Assembly: GCF_014189855.1 (NCBI RefSeq) | Contig: NZ_BJFN01000007.1 | Location: 1 to 64,000, forward strand | Direction: 5' to 3' | DNA length: 64,000 bases | From: Buttiauxella sp. A111 | GTDB lineage: Bacteria > Pseudomonadota > Gammaproteobacteria > Enterobacterales > Enterobacteriaceae | Part shown: positions 1 to 9,130 of the stretch, one piece after another | Layout of the letters: the number at the start of each line of letters is the position of its first letter | Numbering within the stretch: position 1 is the first letter of the stretch | Position numbers and translations under genes: made by a program | The notes under the pieces: generated by a model | Told to the model about the DNA's origin: nothing | The model's database searches: none | What the model saw: only the letters and a program-made list of their open reading frames with translations

Positions 1-117
1 GCGCAGATGGTGAAGTTACCGATAAGAAGAGAAAGAGCCTTCCCGAGGGTGGTGAAGGAAAGGCCACATAAATATGGTAAAGCCAGGAACAAAAATGCCA
101 GTCAGTTGCTTAACTGA
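1..117 (+). CDS. C-terminal end of an IS4-family-like transposase (partial, enters from the left edge)
   Basis: Frame 1 is open from the first base to TGA at 115-117 and gives 38 residues rich in Arg, Lys and Pro, with FPRVVKERPHKYG in the middle. This basic FPR-VK-RP-KY pattern is what I associate with the C-terminus of IS4-family DDE transposases. The stop lies inside an inverted repeat whose outer edge is the probable end of the element. The DDE catalytic residues would lie outside the window. Family assignment is from memory of the motif; the exact IS is not identified. Confidence 0.55.
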   Translation, partial: AQMVKLPIRRERAFPRVVKERPHKYGKARNKNASQLLN

Positions 118-125
118 CTGGCATT
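94..125 (-). terminator. Rho-independent terminator at the IS end, probably serving ubiK
   Basis: Perfect 14-bp inverted repeat (94-107 and 112-125) with a GCTT loop. Read on the minus strand it is followed by a T run (complement of 91-95), so it can end transcripts leaving ubiK. A second short palindrome, CCCAAATTTGGG at 127-138, lies between it and the ubiK stop. The stem overlaps the transposase stop codon and IS end, so it may have come with the insertion. Confidence 0.6.
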
Positions 126-146
126 ACCCAAATTTGGGGCGTTTTT

Positions 147-431
147 TTACATCTGCGGTTCTGTTGGCGGCGTAACTTCAGGTGCCTGGGCGTTACGATT
201 TTCCAGCTCGGTTAAACGCTGTTCCAGTAAAGCCAGTTTTTCACGGGTGCGTAACAGCACTTGAGTCTGCACATCAAACTCTTCACGGCTAACCAAATCC
301 AGACGGGTTAACTGAGCCTGTAAAACCTGACGTACTTTTTTCTCGACATCATCCCCGAACTCACGAATCCCTTTCGGCATTGACTCGTGGACCTGGCGAG
401 CAATCTGTTCAATTTTTTTCGGGTCAATCAT
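147..431 (-). CDS. ubiK: Ubiquinone biosynthesis accessory factor UbiK (YqiC)
   Basis: UbiK is a small accessory protein of the Ubi biosynthesis complex, needed for efficient aerobic ubiquinone synthesis; it binds UbiJ and has membrane-fusogenic coiled-coil behaviour (family knowledge). The 94 residues begin [20 protein letters not shown], as in E. coli YqiC, and carry a heptad-rich C-terminal half (about residues 50-80) typical of the coiled coil, then a Pro-rich tail. An upstream in-frame ATG at 443 would add four residues; I prefer 431 because GGAAG precedes it at good spacing. Transcription is divergent from ribB, with the FMN riboswitch between them. Confidence 0.93.
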   Translation of the reverse strand: MIDPKKIEQIARQVHESMPKGIREFGDDVEKKVRQVLQAQLTRLDLVSREEFDVQTQVLLRTREKLALLEQRLTELENRNAQAPEVTPPTEPQM

Positions 432-569
432 AGTGGCTTCCATAATCTTACGGGATTGTCTTACGCGATTAACACTAATTGTAATGCCTGTGAGACTCCT
501 TAGAAACCCGAAATGTTATTAGGTTTGGCGTTGCCAGAGAAAATCATCGGCGTTATAGTAAGTCTGCTT

Positions 570-712
570 ATTCTCAGGGCGGGGTGTAACTCCCCACCGG
601 CGGTAAATCAGCGAACGCTGAAAGCCCGCGAGCGCTCCAGAGTAATCTGGAGGTCAGCAGATCCGGTGTAATTCCGGAGCCGACGGTTATAGTCCGGATG
701 GGAGAGAGTAAC
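570..712 (+). ncRNA. FMN riboswitch (RFN element) in the ribB leader
   Basis: The segment carries the RFN signatures in order: a GGGCGGGGTGTAACTCCCCACC block at 577-598, CCCGCGAGCG near 625-634, GGTCAGCAGATCCGGTG around 652-668, and CCGACGGTTATAGTCCGGATG with GGAGAGAG at 680-707. It lies about 100 bases before ribB. RFN binds flavin mononucleotide and lowers riboflavin gene expression; in E. coli ribB this acts on both transcription and translation (literature knowledge). Confidence 0.95.
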
Positions 713-721
713 GACTAAGCA

Positions 722-757
722 CAAGCTTTAATAAGCTTGCTCACGTTATTTTTTTAG
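722..757 (+). terminator. Possible expression-platform hairpin of the FMN riboswitch
   Basis: CAAGCTT (722-728) and AAGCTTG (733-739) form a 7-bp stem, followed at a distance of about 10 bases by a T-rich tract at 747-755. The gap between stem and T run makes this a weak intrinsic terminator, but its place between aptamer and ribB suggests a part in the expression platform. Confidence 0.4.
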
Positions 758-811
758 CTCCTAAGACTGCCCTGATTCTGGTAACCATAATTTTAATGAG
801 GTTTTTTTACC

Positions 812-1465
812 ATGAATCAGACGCTCCTTTCTGCATTTGGCACCCCTACACAGCGCGTGGAACATGCTCTTGAAGCACTGCGTGAAGGCCGCGGGGTAAT
901 GGTTCTTGACGATGAAGATCGCGAGAACGAAGGTGACATGATTTTCCCTGCGGAAACCATGACCGTTGAGCAAATGGCTCTGACCATTCGCCACGGTAGC
1001 GGGATTGTTTGCCTGTGCCTGACTGAAGAACGCCGTAAACAACTTGATTTGCCAATGATGGTTGAGAACAACACCAGTGCTTATGGCACCGGGTTTACTG
1101 TCACTATCGAAGCCGCGAGTGGTGTTACCACTGGCGTTTCTGCCGCAGACCGTATTACCACGGTGCGTGCCGCGATTGCTGATGGCGCAAAACCAAGTGA
1201 CCTGAACCGCCCGGGCCACGTATTCCCGTTGCGCGCTCAACCGGGTGGCGTGCTTACCCGTGGTGGCCACACCGAAGCAACTATCGATTTGGTATCACTT
1301 GCGGGCTTCAAACCTGCGGGTGTTTTGTGTGAATTGACCAATGATGATGGCACCATGGCGCGCGCGCCGGAGTGCATCACTTTTGCTCGCGAACACAACA
1401 TGGCTATAGTGACAATTGAAGATCTGGTGGAATATCGCCAGACTCACGAACGCAAAGCCAGCTAA
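812..1465 (+). CDS. ribB: 3,4-dihydroxy-2-butanone 4-phosphate synthase
   Basis: RibB converts ribulose 5-phosphate to 3,4-dihydroxy-2-butanone 4-phosphate plus formate, the four-carbon precursor of riboflavin. The 217-residue protein matches the usual stand-alone enterobacterial length. Visible motifs include the acidic metal/substrate segment [10 protein letters not shown] near residue 33 and the RPGHVFPL and GGHTEA segments near residues 132-153. The ATG at 812 follows GAGG at suitable spacing. It is monocistronic in this layout and lies under an FMN riboswitch, so flavin feedback is expected. Confidence 0.97.
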   Translation: MNQTLLSAFGTPTQRVEHALEALREGRGVMVLDDEDRENEGDMIFPAETMTVEQMALTIRHGSGIVCLCLTEERRKQLDLPMMVENNTSAYGTGFTVTIEAASGVTTGVSAADRITTVRAAIADGAKPSDLNRPGHVFPLRAQPGGVLTRGGHTEATIDLVSLAGFKPAGVLCELTNDDGTMARAPECITFAREHNMAIVTIEDLVEYRQTHERKAS

Positions 1466-1500
1466 GACTCGTTTTTAATGTTTCCATGCCGCTTGAACTC

Positions 1501-1616
1501 GAAATAATTCGAGTTGCAGGTAGGCGGCAAAAGAATGAATCCCCAGGAGCTTACTCAAGTAAGTGACTGGGGTGAATGAATGCAGCCAACACCCCTGCAA
1601 CTTGAAGTATGATGAG
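1501..1616 (+). repeat. ERIC element downstream of ribB
   Basis: This imperfect palindrome contains the ERIC core GAATCCCCAGGAGCTTAC and its partner AAGTAAGTGACTGGGGTGAA, flanked by AATTCGAGTTGCAGG and CCTGCAACTTGAAGTATGA arms. ERIC elements are non-autonomous intergenic repeats of about 127 bp in enterobacteria. It fills the gap between convergent ribB and zupT. Confidence 0.9.
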
Positions 1617-1619
1617 TTA

Positions 1620-2387
1620 TTATCCAATTCCGTTTGTTTGTAGCAACGTCAGACTAAACCCCATCACAGCCATACCGCAAAGCACGCCATAGCTCGGGTT
1701 ATTGTGAGGATCAATCTCTTTGGCGAGCGGCATCAGTTCATCGACAGATAGCGCCACCATAATCCCCGCGACAGCAGCCATAATCGCCGCCATGACGACC
1801 GGCGAAACCATTGAGCCGAGAATCAGCCAGGCTAACACACCACCGAGAATTTCTGCGAGCCCCGAAATCCCTGCCCAGAAAATCGCTTTGCGTTTCGAAC
1901 CCGTTGCGGCATACACCGGGCCTGCAACCGCTAATCCTTCCGGAATGTTGTGCAGTGCTACGGCGAGGGCAATACCCATCCCTAATTCCAGATTACTGCT
2001 GGCAGTTACAAAGGTTGCGACCCCTTCCGGGAAGTTATGCAAACTAATACCGAGAGTCAGCAGTAACGCGGTGCGCCGTAAATTCCGAGGCTGCGGTTTG
2101 CTGTCCATCAAATCTTGCGGATGTGCATGGGGCAGGGCGCGATCAAGAGCGAAATAGCCCAACAAGCCCAACATGAACATTCCGTAACCTAATACTGGCG
2201 ACATCCCTTCGGTATGAAGTGCTGCGGGTAGCATCTCCATTAACGAGATAAGCAGCATAATTCCTGCTGCAAAACCGAGAGAAAATGCCAGTACACGGTT
2301 CGATGGTTTCTGGCCGATAACGCCAAGAAAAGCACCAATAAAAGTGGCTCCCCCTGCTAACAGGGTCAGAATCAAGGGTACTGACAT
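1620..2387 (-). CDS. zupT: Zinc/iron divalent cation transporter ZupT
   Basis: ZupT is a ZIP-family inner-membrane importer with broad divalent-metal range (zinc, iron, manganese, cobalt). The 255-residue protein has eight predicted membrane stretches and the two signature helices [11 protein letters not shown] and [10 protein letters not shown] (about residues 117 and 143), which hold the His/Glu metal ligands of the family. E. coli ZupT is 257 residues. AGGAGC precedes the ATG at 2385-2387. A Fur-box-like sequence lies just upstream at 2402-2418, a hint of iron-responsive expression. It is divergent from ygiD. Confidence 0.96.
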   Translation of the reverse strand: MSVPLILTLLAGGATFIGAFLGVIGQKPSNRVLAFSLGFAAGIMLLISLMEMLPAALHTEGMSPVLGYGMFMLGLLGYFALDRALPHAHPQDLMDSKPQPRNLRRTALLLTLGISLHNFPEGVATFVTASSNLELGMGIALAVALHNIPEGLAVAGPVYAATGSKRKAIFWAGISGLAEILGGVLAWLILGSMVSPVVMAAIMAAVAGIMVALSVDELMPLAKEIDPHNNPSYGVLCGMAVMGFSLTLLQTNGIG

Positions 2388-2401
2388 TCATTGCTCCTTT
2401 T

Positions 2402-2418
2402 GATAATGATTCTCATTT
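2402..2418 (-). promoter_or_regulatory. Fur-box-like operator upstream of zupT
   Basis: GATAATGATTCTCATTT agrees with the classical Fur-box half-site pattern (about 14 of 19 positions against GATAATGATAATCATTATC). It lies 15-31 bases before the zupT start codon and roughly 170 bases before ygiD, so zupT is the likely target. Read by eye only. Confidence 0.5.
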
Positions 2419-2585
2419 ATATTAATGGGCGACGTGATAAAAATCGAGAGCCAGATGGGAAGCTTTACACATCGCTTACATTCAAATTTCCTGAAGATCT
2501 TCATCATGCTTATCTGAGTTCTTCATGCTGCAAAAGCGCGTAATGTGGTGTGCATAAACTGAATATCCCGCTAAAGGACACCACC

Positions 2586-3374
2586 ATGACAACTCAACGA
2601 ATGCCTGCGCTGTTCCTCGGACACGGTAGCCCAATGAACGTGCTGGAAGATAATCACTATACCCAAGCCTGGCGTCATTTGGGAGAGACCTTACCGCGAC
2701 CAAAAGCCATTGTGGTGGTATCTGCGCACTGGTTCACCAAAGGCACGGGTGTTACGGCGATGGAAACACCAAAAACGATTCATGACTTTGGTGGTTTCCC
2801 ACAGGCGCTTTACGATACTCATTACCCGGCACCGGGTTCACCTGAACTGGCTCAGCAATTGGTGGATCTGCTGGCACCTGTTCCGGTGATGCAAGATAAA
2901 GAAGCCTGGGGATTTGACCATGGCTCCTGGGGCGTATTGATCAAGATGTACCCGAATGCTGATATCCCAATGGTACAGCTCAGTATCGACAGCACCAAAC
3001 CGGCAGCCTGGCACTTTGAAATGGGACGTAAGCTTGCTGCATTGCGCGATCAGGGCATCATGCTGATTGCCAGCGGTAATGTGGTCCATAACCTGCGTAC
3101 CGCCCGCTGGCACGGTGAAAACACGCCATATCCATGGGCTGAGTCGTTTAACCAATATGTTAAAGACAACCTCACATGGCTTGGGCCGGTTGCAGATCAC
3201 CCGCTGGTAAACTATTTACAACACGAAGGTGGTTCGTTATCTAACCCAACACCGGATCACTATCTACCGTTGCTGTATGTTCTGGGGGTGTGGGATGGCA
3301 AAGAGCCGATTACATTACCGGTAGACGGTATAGAAATGGGGTCGTTGAGTATGCTTTCGGTGCAAATCGGCTAA
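2586..3374 (+). CDS. ygiD: 4,5-DOPA dioxygenase extradiol (LigB-family) YgiD
   Basis: YgiD belongs to the class III extradiol dioxygenases; E. coli YgiD opens the ring of L-DOPA in vitro to give betalamic-acid-type products (family knowledge). The 262-residue protein has the family His residues in LGHGSPMN (His13) and SAHWF (His48), and further His in FDHGSWG and NVVHNL. I chose ATG 2586 over an upstream in-frame start at 2550 because AAAGGAC lies at proper spacing and the length equals E. coli YgiD. Physiological role is unknown. It is convergent with ygiC across a REP-like repeat. Confidence 0.92.
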   Translation: MTTQRMPALFLGHGSPMNVLEDNHYTQAWRHLGETLPRPKAIVVVSAHWFTKGTGVTAMETPKTIHDFGGFPQALYDTHYPAPGSPELAQQLVDLLAPVPVMQDKEAWGFDHGSWGVLIKMYPNADIPMVQLSIDSTKPAAWHFEMGRKLAALRDQGIMLIASGNVVHNLRTARWHGENTPYPWAESFNQYVKDNLTWLGPVADHPLVNYLQHEGGSLSNPTPDHYLPLLYVLGVWDGKEPITLPVDGIEMGSLSMLSVQIG

Positions 3375-3416
3375 TTATTGTTTTCCCCCTCTTCCTGAGG
3401 AAGAACCTCGATCAGT

Positions 3417-3503
3417 TCCCTCTCCCTCAGGGAGAGGGCCAGGGTGAGGGTGGATTCGATATCAATTCGCCCTCATCCCAACCTTCTCCCCCAGGAGAAG
3501 GAG
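3417..3503 (+). repeat. Paired GC-rich REP-like palindromes between ygiD and ygiC
   Basis: Two head-to-head copies of a palindrome of the type CCCTCTCCCT...GGGAGAGGG with a GGGTGAGGG tail, in the gap between convergent ygiD and ygiC. The same family recurs at 28618-28778 and 31192-31362. Likely acts as a bidirectional transcript end. Confidence 0.75.
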
Positions 3504-3509
3504 AAACGA

Positions 3510-4670
3510 TTATTCTACAAACACATGCGGGTAGAAGCGTGAAAGATCCTGAGTAATTAACTCGCGATCTTCACGAATACCAATGCCTGCGGGTTGATCG
3601 TTGATAAGCCAGCTTCCGAGCACCACGTAGCTGTCACCAAATTTTGGCAGCTGATAGAACTGTTGGACGATCATGCCTTCTTCGCCGTAAGGGCCATCGA
3701 CACGCGCAATTTCCTGGCCATTTTCGATGATCTTCACATTCGCACCTTCACGCGAGAAGATTGGCTTCACTACATACTTATCCATCGGCGGATAGCTATC
3801 TTCGGCGAAATAAGCAGGCAGCAAGTTTGGATGATCCGGGAACATTTCCCACAGCATTGGCAGCAACGCTTTGTTAGATATGATACTTTTCCAGGCCGGC
3901 TCCAGCCAACGTACGCCAGCATCTTCCAGCTTGGTGGAGAACATCTCACGCAGCATAAATTCCCACGGATACAGTTTGAACAGGTTGCTTATCACCTGAT
4001 CCTGCAGATCGGTAAACTGGCCTTTCTCGCCCAGACCGATATCTTCCATGTATACGAACTCGCTGGCCACTTCTGCTTCTGCGGCACAATCCTGTAGATA
4101 CTGAACCGTGCCACGATCTTCTTCCGTGTCCTGACAGCAAGCGAAATGCACCAGGTTGAAGCCGTGTTGCTGCTTCAGCTCGGCAAAACGTTCGATGATC
4201 TTCTCTTGAAGGCTGTTGAACTGGTCGCTTTCTGCTGGCAGATTTCCAGACTGGATCTGATCTTCGAGCCAAATCCACTGGAAGAACGCTGCTTCATATA
4301 AAGAGGTTGGCGTGTCGGCATTGTTTTCCAGCAACTTTGGTTCGCCAATGCCATCCCATGCAATATCCAGGCGTGAGTAAAGCGACGGCTGCTGGGTACG
4401 CCATGATTGACGCACAAATTCCCAGGTGTGTTTAGGAATGCGAAATTTAGCTAACAGCTCATCACTGCTCACCACTTTTTCGACAACCTTCAGGCACATC
4501 TGATGCAATTCAGCAGTGACTTCTTCCAGCCGCTCAACCTGCGGAAGCGTTAGCTTGTAATAAGCGTCTTCACACCAGTAAGGTTCGCCATACATGGTGT
4601 GAAAATTGAAACCGTATTCTGTGGCTTTCTCGCGCCAATCCGGGCGCTCAGTAATCGCAATTCTTTCCAT
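3510..4670 (-). CDS. ygiC: Glutathionylspermidine synthase-family ATP-grasp protein YgiC
   Basis: The 386-residue protein matches E. coli YgiC in length and belongs to the ATP-grasp family related to the synthetase half of glutathionylspermidine synthase (GspS). Family features include the C-terminal [11 protein letters not shown] segment (about residue 303), which is the nucleotide-binding region. Whether it makes glutathionylspermidine is not established; it lacks the amidase half found in GspS. It follows ygiB by only six bases and so belongs to the tolC-ygiB-ygiC operon, reported in E. coli as MarA/SoxS/Rob-responsive. Confidence 0.92.
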   Translation of the reverse strand: MERIAITERPDWREKATEYGFNFHTMYGEPYWCEDAYYKLTLPQVERLEEVTAELHQMCLKVVEKVVSSDELLAKFRIPKHTWEFVRQSWRTQQPSLYSRLDIAWDGIGEPKLLENNADTPTSLYEAAFFQWIWLEDQIQSGNLPAESDQFNSLQEKIIERFAELKQQHGFNLVHFACCQDTEEDRGTVQYLQDCAAEAEVASEFVYMEDIGLGEKGQFTDLQDQVISNLFKLYPWEFMLREMFSTKLEDAGVRWLEPAWKSIISNKALLPMLWEMFPDHPNLLPAYFAEDSYPPMDKYVVKPIFSREGANVKIIENGQEIARVDGPYGEEGMIVQQFYQLPKFGDSYVVLGSWLINDQPAGIGIREDRELITQDLSRFYPHVFVE

Positions 4671-4676
4671 AATTTA

Positions 4677-5351
4677 TTAGCCACCCATGGAACGAGAAGA
4701 ACCTGTTGCGCTGTTGCTGCGCTGCATAGTCGATTGTTTAGCTACAGAGTCACCGAAACCGCCGCGTGTCACAGTGCTGGTAGTCGCAGGTTTAGGTGCC
4801 ATAGCTGTTTTTGGTACGGTTGTCGTACGGCCTGGCGTAGCTGCGCCGTAGCTCTTACCACTGGCATCGGCATATTTACCGTAAGCAGGGCTTGATGGAT
4901 TCTTTGAGGTAAACAGAGGTTGCTGCGCAAAGCCTGCGCCGCCGCCCATCAGTCGGCCCATCATGTAACCGGCCATCAATGGCATCCAGAAGCTGCCGCT
5001 TTGTTGAGGTTGAGCCTGAGCTTGTTCACCTGCCATATTGGCCTGAGCAGGAGCTTGCTGACATTGGCCTTCACCAAATTCAGCAATACATTCTTCACGC
5101 GATGCATATTTAGGCGCAGTACGTTCTGCTTCTTTCAGCGCGTTGTTGTAGGAAGTCGTACATTCGGCACTTTTGCCTGGGTTGGCTTGAGAACAGTCAT
5201 CTGCGTTTTGATACATAGAGACTGTTTCGTCATTTTGTTCGCAACCGGCAAGCATAAACACAGCGGTAACCGCCAATGCAACCGGCGTCAAATGGCGGGC
5301 GTTCCAGCTTTTGCGGAACGATGCGTGGTTTATGGTTTTTGTCCGTTTCAT
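4677..5351 (-). CDS. ygiB: DUF1190 putative lipoprotein YgiB
   Basis: A 224-residue protein with an N-terminal hydrophobic segment ending in the lipobox-like LAGC (residues 34-37), then a Ser/Thr/Gln/Ala-rich, low-complexity C-terminal half with a [11 protein letters not shown] segment. This is the YgiB (UPF0441) family; its molecular function is unknown. The long N-terminal region before the hydrophobic stretch is normal for the family. It lies between tolC and ygiC on the same strand. Confidence 0.9.
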   Translation of the reverse strand: MKRTKTINHASFRKSWNARHLTPVALAVTAVFMLAGCEQNDETVSMYQNADDCSQANPGKSAECTTSYNNALKEAERTAPKYASREECIAEFGEGQCQQAPAQANMAGEQAQAQPQQSGSFWMPLMAGYMMGRLMGGGAGFAQQPLFTSKNPSSPAYGKYADASGKSYGAATPGRTTTVPKTAMAPKPATTSTVTRGGFGDSVAKQSTMQRSNSATGSSRSMGG

Positions 5352-5487
5352 TTATCTGTCCTGAGCCCAAAGGAATGAAGCTAATATTGTGCTTAGAATA
5401 GGGGATGAATGGTTGAAATTAAAGCGATGACGGGCACCAGGAGGGCGATCTTTACGTTGCCTTACGTTCAATGTCGCAAGTTGTGAT

Positions 5488-5509
5488 GGGGGCGTGTCGT
5501 CACGCCCCC
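5488..5509 (-). terminator. Strong hairpin between tolC and ygiB
   Basis: GGGGGCGTG and CACGCCCCC form a perfect 9-bp GC-rich stem with a four-base loop, just past the tolC stop (5521). No T run follows on either strand, so it is more likely a partial attenuator or an mRNA 3'-end stabiliser than a full terminator, allowing tolC to be expressed above ygiB-ygiC. Confidence 0.5.
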
Positions 5510-5520
5510 AAATAATGTCA

Positions 5521-7008
5521 TCAGTTACCGAACGGGTTAGCTGATTTGCTGCTGGTTGCTGAAGCTGGAGTCGCTTTAGCAGGTGTTGCAGTAGCCGTTG
5601 TTGCTTCGGTATCCGCTGAATAACCATCTGCGCGAGCATTCTGGTCTGGCGTTTCTGGAGCGACATTGTCTGCAGTCGTTGATACGGGTTTACCCAGTGT
5701 TGCATTCAACGCAACAAGATCCTGTTCGTTAAGCGTACCCAGTGCTGACTTAATATTCAGCTGGTTGATCAGGTAGTTATAACGAGCGCTGGAGAGCTGT
5801 TGTTTTGCGTTGTACAGAGTCGTGGTCGCATCCAACACATCAACGATGGTACGAGTACCAACGGAATAGCCCGCTTCCATTGCATCTAAAGAGCTTTGTG
5901 CAGACACAACCGCTTGTTTATAGGCGTTGATGGTACTGATGGACGCATTCACGTTGTTAAACGAAGAGCGGACGGTTTGCACTACGCTACGATGCGCGCT
6001 TTCAAGCTGCTCACTCGCGCCAACAAAGTTGTATTGCGCTTGTTTCACCTGAGAGTTCACCGAACCACCGGTGTACAACGGCAAGGAGAAGTTCAGGCCG
6101 ATTTTATTCTGGCCATTATCGTTGTCATCGAACTGAGAGCTGTTGGTTTTAGAACCGCTGTAGGTGGTATTGGAAACACCAGTCGATGCAGTCAAGCCTA
6201 CAGTTGGCATGTGGCCAGTTTCTGCGAAGCGAATTTGCTCGCGAGCCAGGTCCTGAGACAAGCGTGCTTGCAGCAATGCCAGGTTACGTTTTTCTGCTTC
6301 TTTCAGCAGATTATTCACGCCATCAGGCTTGTTGGTTTTGAAGCCGTCAACATTCAGCGATGCCAAAGACGGATAGTAATTGCCCGTCACCTGGCGCAGC
6401 GTTTCTACCGCGTTATCCAGATTGTTTCGTGCAGTGACTTCGTTTGCCAATACGTTATCGTATTGCGCACGGGCGTTCTGTACGTCGGTAATCGCTACCA
6501 GGCCTACGTTAAAACGCTGAGTGGTTTGATCTAATTGACGATAAATAGCCTGTTTCTGTGCTTCTGTGAAGGACAGTGCATCAATGGCGCTCAGCACATT
6601 AAAATAGGCTGTTGCAGTATTCAGAATCAGGGTTTGTTGGTCAGTCTGATAAGTGACATCTTGAATACCTGCTGATTTCTCTTGCAGGGTCAATGCACGC
6701 CATTTCGACATATCAAAAATGGTTTGCGTCAATTGCAAAGAGGCACTTGCCGCTCTGGAGTCGATACCATTCGAATCGTTAAAACCATTGGTGTATTCAT
6801 AATCAGCACCAAGGCCGAGTTGTGGCAGTAACGGGCTGCGTGCTTCGTTAATTTTTTCGAATGCGGCATCACGGTCAGCAGCGGATTTGCGCAAGTCCGG
6901 GTTGCTTAAACGTGCCTGCTGATAAACCTGCATCAGGTTTTCTGCCTGGCTCATGGCACTGAAACCCGTTAGGCTCAGACCGATAAGAATTGGGAGCAGT
7001 TTCTTCAT
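5521..7008 (-). CDS. tolC: Outer-membrane efflux channel TolC
   Basis: TolC is the trimeric outer-membrane and periplasmic tunnel used by RND, MFS and ABC efflux pumps and by type I secretion. The 495-residue precursor begins MKKLLPILIGLSLTGFSAMS and is cleaved after AQA/SQA-type residues (...MSQA-ENLMQ), leaving a mature chain with the two OEP repeats. Near-identity to E. coli TolC is visible through IFDMSKWRALTLQEK and YSVGTRTIVDVLDATTTLY. The ATG at 7008 is chosen over 7014 because AAGGA lies six bases before it. The C-terminal tail after residue 450 is Ala/Thr-rich and variable, as is usual. Confidence 0.97.
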   Translation of the reverse strand: MKKLLPILIGLSLTGFSAMSQAENLMQVYQQARLSNPDLRKSAADRDAAFEKINEARSPLLPQLGLGADYEYTNGFNDSNGIDSRAASASLQLTQTIFDMSKWRALTLQEKSAGIQDVTYQTDQQTLILNTATAYFNVLSAIDALSFTEAQKQAIYRQLDQTTQRFNVGLVAITDVQNARAQYDNVLANEVTARNNLDNAVETLRQVTGNYYPSLASLNVDGFKTNKPDGVNNLLKEAEKRNLALLQARLSQDLAREQIRFAETGHMPTVGLTASTGVSNTTYSGSKTNSSQFDDNDNGQNKIGLNFSLPLYTGGSVNSQVKQAQYNFVGASEQLESAHRSVVQTVRSSFNNVNASISTINAYKQAVVSAQSSLDAMEAGYSVGTRTIVDVLDATTTLYNAKQQLSSARYNYLINQLNIKSALGTLNEQDLVALNATLGKPVSTTADNVAPETPDQNARADGYSADTEATTATATPAKATPASATSSKSANPFGN

Positions 7009-7219
7009 TTGCATTCCTTGTTGTGAAGCAGAAATAATTTGTTAGCGCTGACAAGAGCCGGAAATGATCGCCGATTTTAGCAGAGTCCGCCAGCAGGGGC
7101 GCTTGGCGTAATGTGCCATTGACCCTTAATTTTCATCAATCTATCACATAGGAAATGAAACGGCAGACAAACTGGCTTGAAATTGCCCATTTCATAACCA
7201 TTAAAATCAGGAAATCATT

Positions 7220-7852
7220 ATGACTAAGCAAAACGATCAACTCGTCACATTAGCCAAAAACGATGTTGAAATTATTGCACGGGAAACACTTTATAGTGGT
7301 TTTTTTTCGCTGGATCTTTATCGATTCCGCCATCGCTTGTTTAATGGCGAAATGAGTGGTGAAGTTTGTCGCGAAATTTTAGAACGCGGGCACGCTGCAG
7401 TACTGCTACCCTATGACCCTGTGCGAGACGAAGTCGTCTTAATCGAACAGATTCGAATTGCCGCGTATGACACCAGCGACAGCCCGTGGTTGCTCGAACT
7501 GGTTGCGGGGATGATTGAAGAGGGTGAGAGTGTCGAGGACGTTGCTCGCCGCGAAGCCGTTGAAGAAGCAGGAGTGACTGTCGGTCGCACTAAACCGGTC
7601 ATCAACTACCTGGCAAGCCCCGGTGGAACCAGCGAGCGTTTATCTATTCTTGTTGGGGAAGTCGACGCAACAACCGCGAAGGGCATACATGGTCTGGCAG
7701 ATGAAAACGAAGATATTCGTGTTCATGTCGTGAGCCGGGAACGGGCTTATCAGTTAGTAGAAGAAGGGAAAATCGACAACGCGGCTTCAGTCATCGCACT
7801 GCTTTGGCTGCAATTGCATCATGAGAAATTAAGAGAAGAGTGGAACAACTAA
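7220..7852 (+). CDS. nudF: ADP-ribose pyrophosphatase NudF
   Basis: NudF hydrolyses ADP-ribose to AMP and ribose 5-phosphate and so limits accumulation of a reactive sugar nucleotide. The Nudix box is complete: [23 protein letters not shown] in two parts, from about residue 97, with the REAVEEAG core that binds Mg2+. Length is 210 residues (E. coli 209). AGGAAA precedes the ATG. It is divergent from tolC and is the first gene of the series nudF-yqiB-cpdA-yqiA-parE. Confidence 0.96.
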   Translation: MTKQNDQLVTLAKNDVEIIARETLYSGFFSLDLYRFRHRLFNGEMSGEVCREILERGHAAVLLPYDPVRDEVVLIEQIRIAAYDTSDSPWLLELVAGMIEEGESVEDVARREAVEEAGVTVGRTKPVINYLASPGGTSERLSILVGEVDATTAKGIHGLADENEDIRVHVVSRERAYQLVEEGKIDNAASVIALLWLQLHHEKLREEWNN

Positions 7853-7854
7853 AC

Positions 7855-8277
7855 ATGAAGCGCTATACACCTGACTTCCCTGAAATGATGCGTCTGTGCG
7901 AAACCAATTTCGCACAACTACGACGCCTGCTTCCTCGTAACGACGAAGTGGGCGAAAAAGTCACTTATCAGGTCACTAGCGCTCAATATCGACTCTCTAT
8001 CCTTGAGTCGACTCGTTACACGACACTTGTACAAATCGAACAAACAGTCCCGGCGATCAGCTACTGGAGCCTACCATCGATGTCGGTCAGGCTTTATCAT
8101 GACGCGATGGTCGCGGAAGTGTGTTCAAGTCAGCAGATCTTTCGTTTCAAAGCACGATATGATTATCCTAATAAAAAGTTGCATCAACGTGACGAAAAGC
8201 ATCAAATTAATCAGTTTCTAGCCGATTGGCTGCGATATTGTTTGGCGCATGGAGCGATGGCGGTTCCGGTTTGTTAG
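7855..8277 (+). CDS. yqiB: DUF1249 protein YqiB
   Basis: A 140-residue protein beginning [16 protein letters not shown], as E. coli YqiB (140 residues). The C-terminal half is almost invariant in enterobacteria and is seen here as SYWSLPSM and [17 protein letters not shown]. Function is unknown. Start 7855 lies two bases after the nudF stop, implying translational coupling; an in-frame ATG at 7840 inside nudF is rejected. Its stable place between nudF and cpdA suggests a shared operon. Confidence 0.93.
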   Translation: MKRYTPDFPEMMRLCETNFAQLRRLLPRNDEVGEKVTYQVTSAQYRLSILESTRYTTLVQIEQTVPAISYWSLPSMSVRLYHDAMVAEVCSSQQIFRFKARYDYPNKKLHQRDEKHQINQFLADWLRYCLAHGAMAVPVC

Positions 8278-8302
8278 TGAGGGTGAAACCTAAGGACACC
8301 AT

Positions 8303-9130
8303 TTGGAAAGCCTGTTAAATCTTCCTGTGGCCGGTGGGGGCCAGATCAGGATCTTGCAAATTACAGATACCCACCTGTTCTCTGGAAAGAACGAAACGCT
8401 GCTTGGTATCAATACCTGGATGAGCTATCAGGCTGTTATTGCCGCCATCCTCGCCGAGCAGCGTCATTATGACCTTATCGTTGCAACTGGGGATTTAGCC
8501 CAGGATCACAGTGCGCAGGCCTACCAGCATTTTGTTGAGGGCATTGCGGAGATTCCTGCGCCCTGCGTTTGGCTGCCAGGCAATCACGATTTCCAACCTG
8601 CGATGTTTAGCTCGTTGCTTGAAGCGGGGATCTCCCCGGCAAAACAAGTTTTCCTCGGAGACAATTGGCAAATATTACTGCTCGACAGCCAGGTCTTTGG
8701 CGTCCCACATGGTGAACTGAGCGACTATCAGCTCGACTGGCTGGAGCGTAAGCTCGCCGGTGCGCCTGAACGGCATACGCTATTACTGCTGCATCATCAC
8801 CCTGTACCCGCGGGTTGTAGTTGGCTGGACCAACATAGCCTGCGCAATGCCGCAGAACTGGATGACGTTTTGCAAAAATTCCCGAAAGTGAAAACGCTGG
8901 TGTGTGGTCATATTCATCAGGAGTTGGATCTGGACTGGAATGGCAGACGAATGCTGGCAACGCCGTCCACATGTGTGCAATTTAAGCCGCATTGCTCCAA
9001 CTTCACTCTCGACACCATTGAGCCAGGCTGGCGTTGGCTGGAACTCCATCCCAATGGCGAAGTCACTACTGAGGTTTGCCGCCTGAAAGGTGCGGTGTTC
9101 AACCCAGATACCGCTTCAGAAGGGTATTGA
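8303..9130 (+). CDS. cpdA: 3',5'-cyclic-AMP phosphodiesterase CpdA
   Basis: CpdA hydrolyses cAMP to AMP and so modulates CRP signalling. The 275-residue protein shows the full metallophosphoesterase motif set: DTH (residues 22-24), GDLAQD, GNHD, HHHP and GHIHQE, which bind two metal ions. It starts at a TTG codon preceded by TAAGGA at good spacing; the same unusual start is used in E. coli. The stop TGA overlaps the ATG of yqiA by one base. Confidence 0.96.
   Translation: MESLLNLPVAGGGQIRILQITDTHLFSGKNETLLGINTWMSYQAVIAAILAEQRHYDLIVATGDLAQDHSAQAYQHFVEGIAEIPAPCVWLPGNHDFQPAMFSSLLEAGISPAKQVFLGDNWQILLLDSQVFGVPHGELSDYQLDWLERKLAGAPERHTLLLLHHHPVPAGCSWLDQHSLRNAAELDDVLQKFPKVKTLVCGHIHQELDLDWNGRRMLATPSTCVQFKPHCSNFTLDTIEPGWRWLELHPNGEVTTEVCRLKGAVFNPDTASEGY

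Larger units (their letters stand above)
1..126 (+). mobile_element. Right end of an IS4-type insertion sequence (partial)
   Basis: The transposase tail at 1-117 is followed by the terminal segment TTAACTGACTGGCATTA (110-126), which looks like an IS4-group right inverted repeat. The element sits directly downstream of ubiK, where no backbone gene is disrupted inside this window. The left end and the target duplication lie outside, so completeness cannot be judged. Confidence 0.5.
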
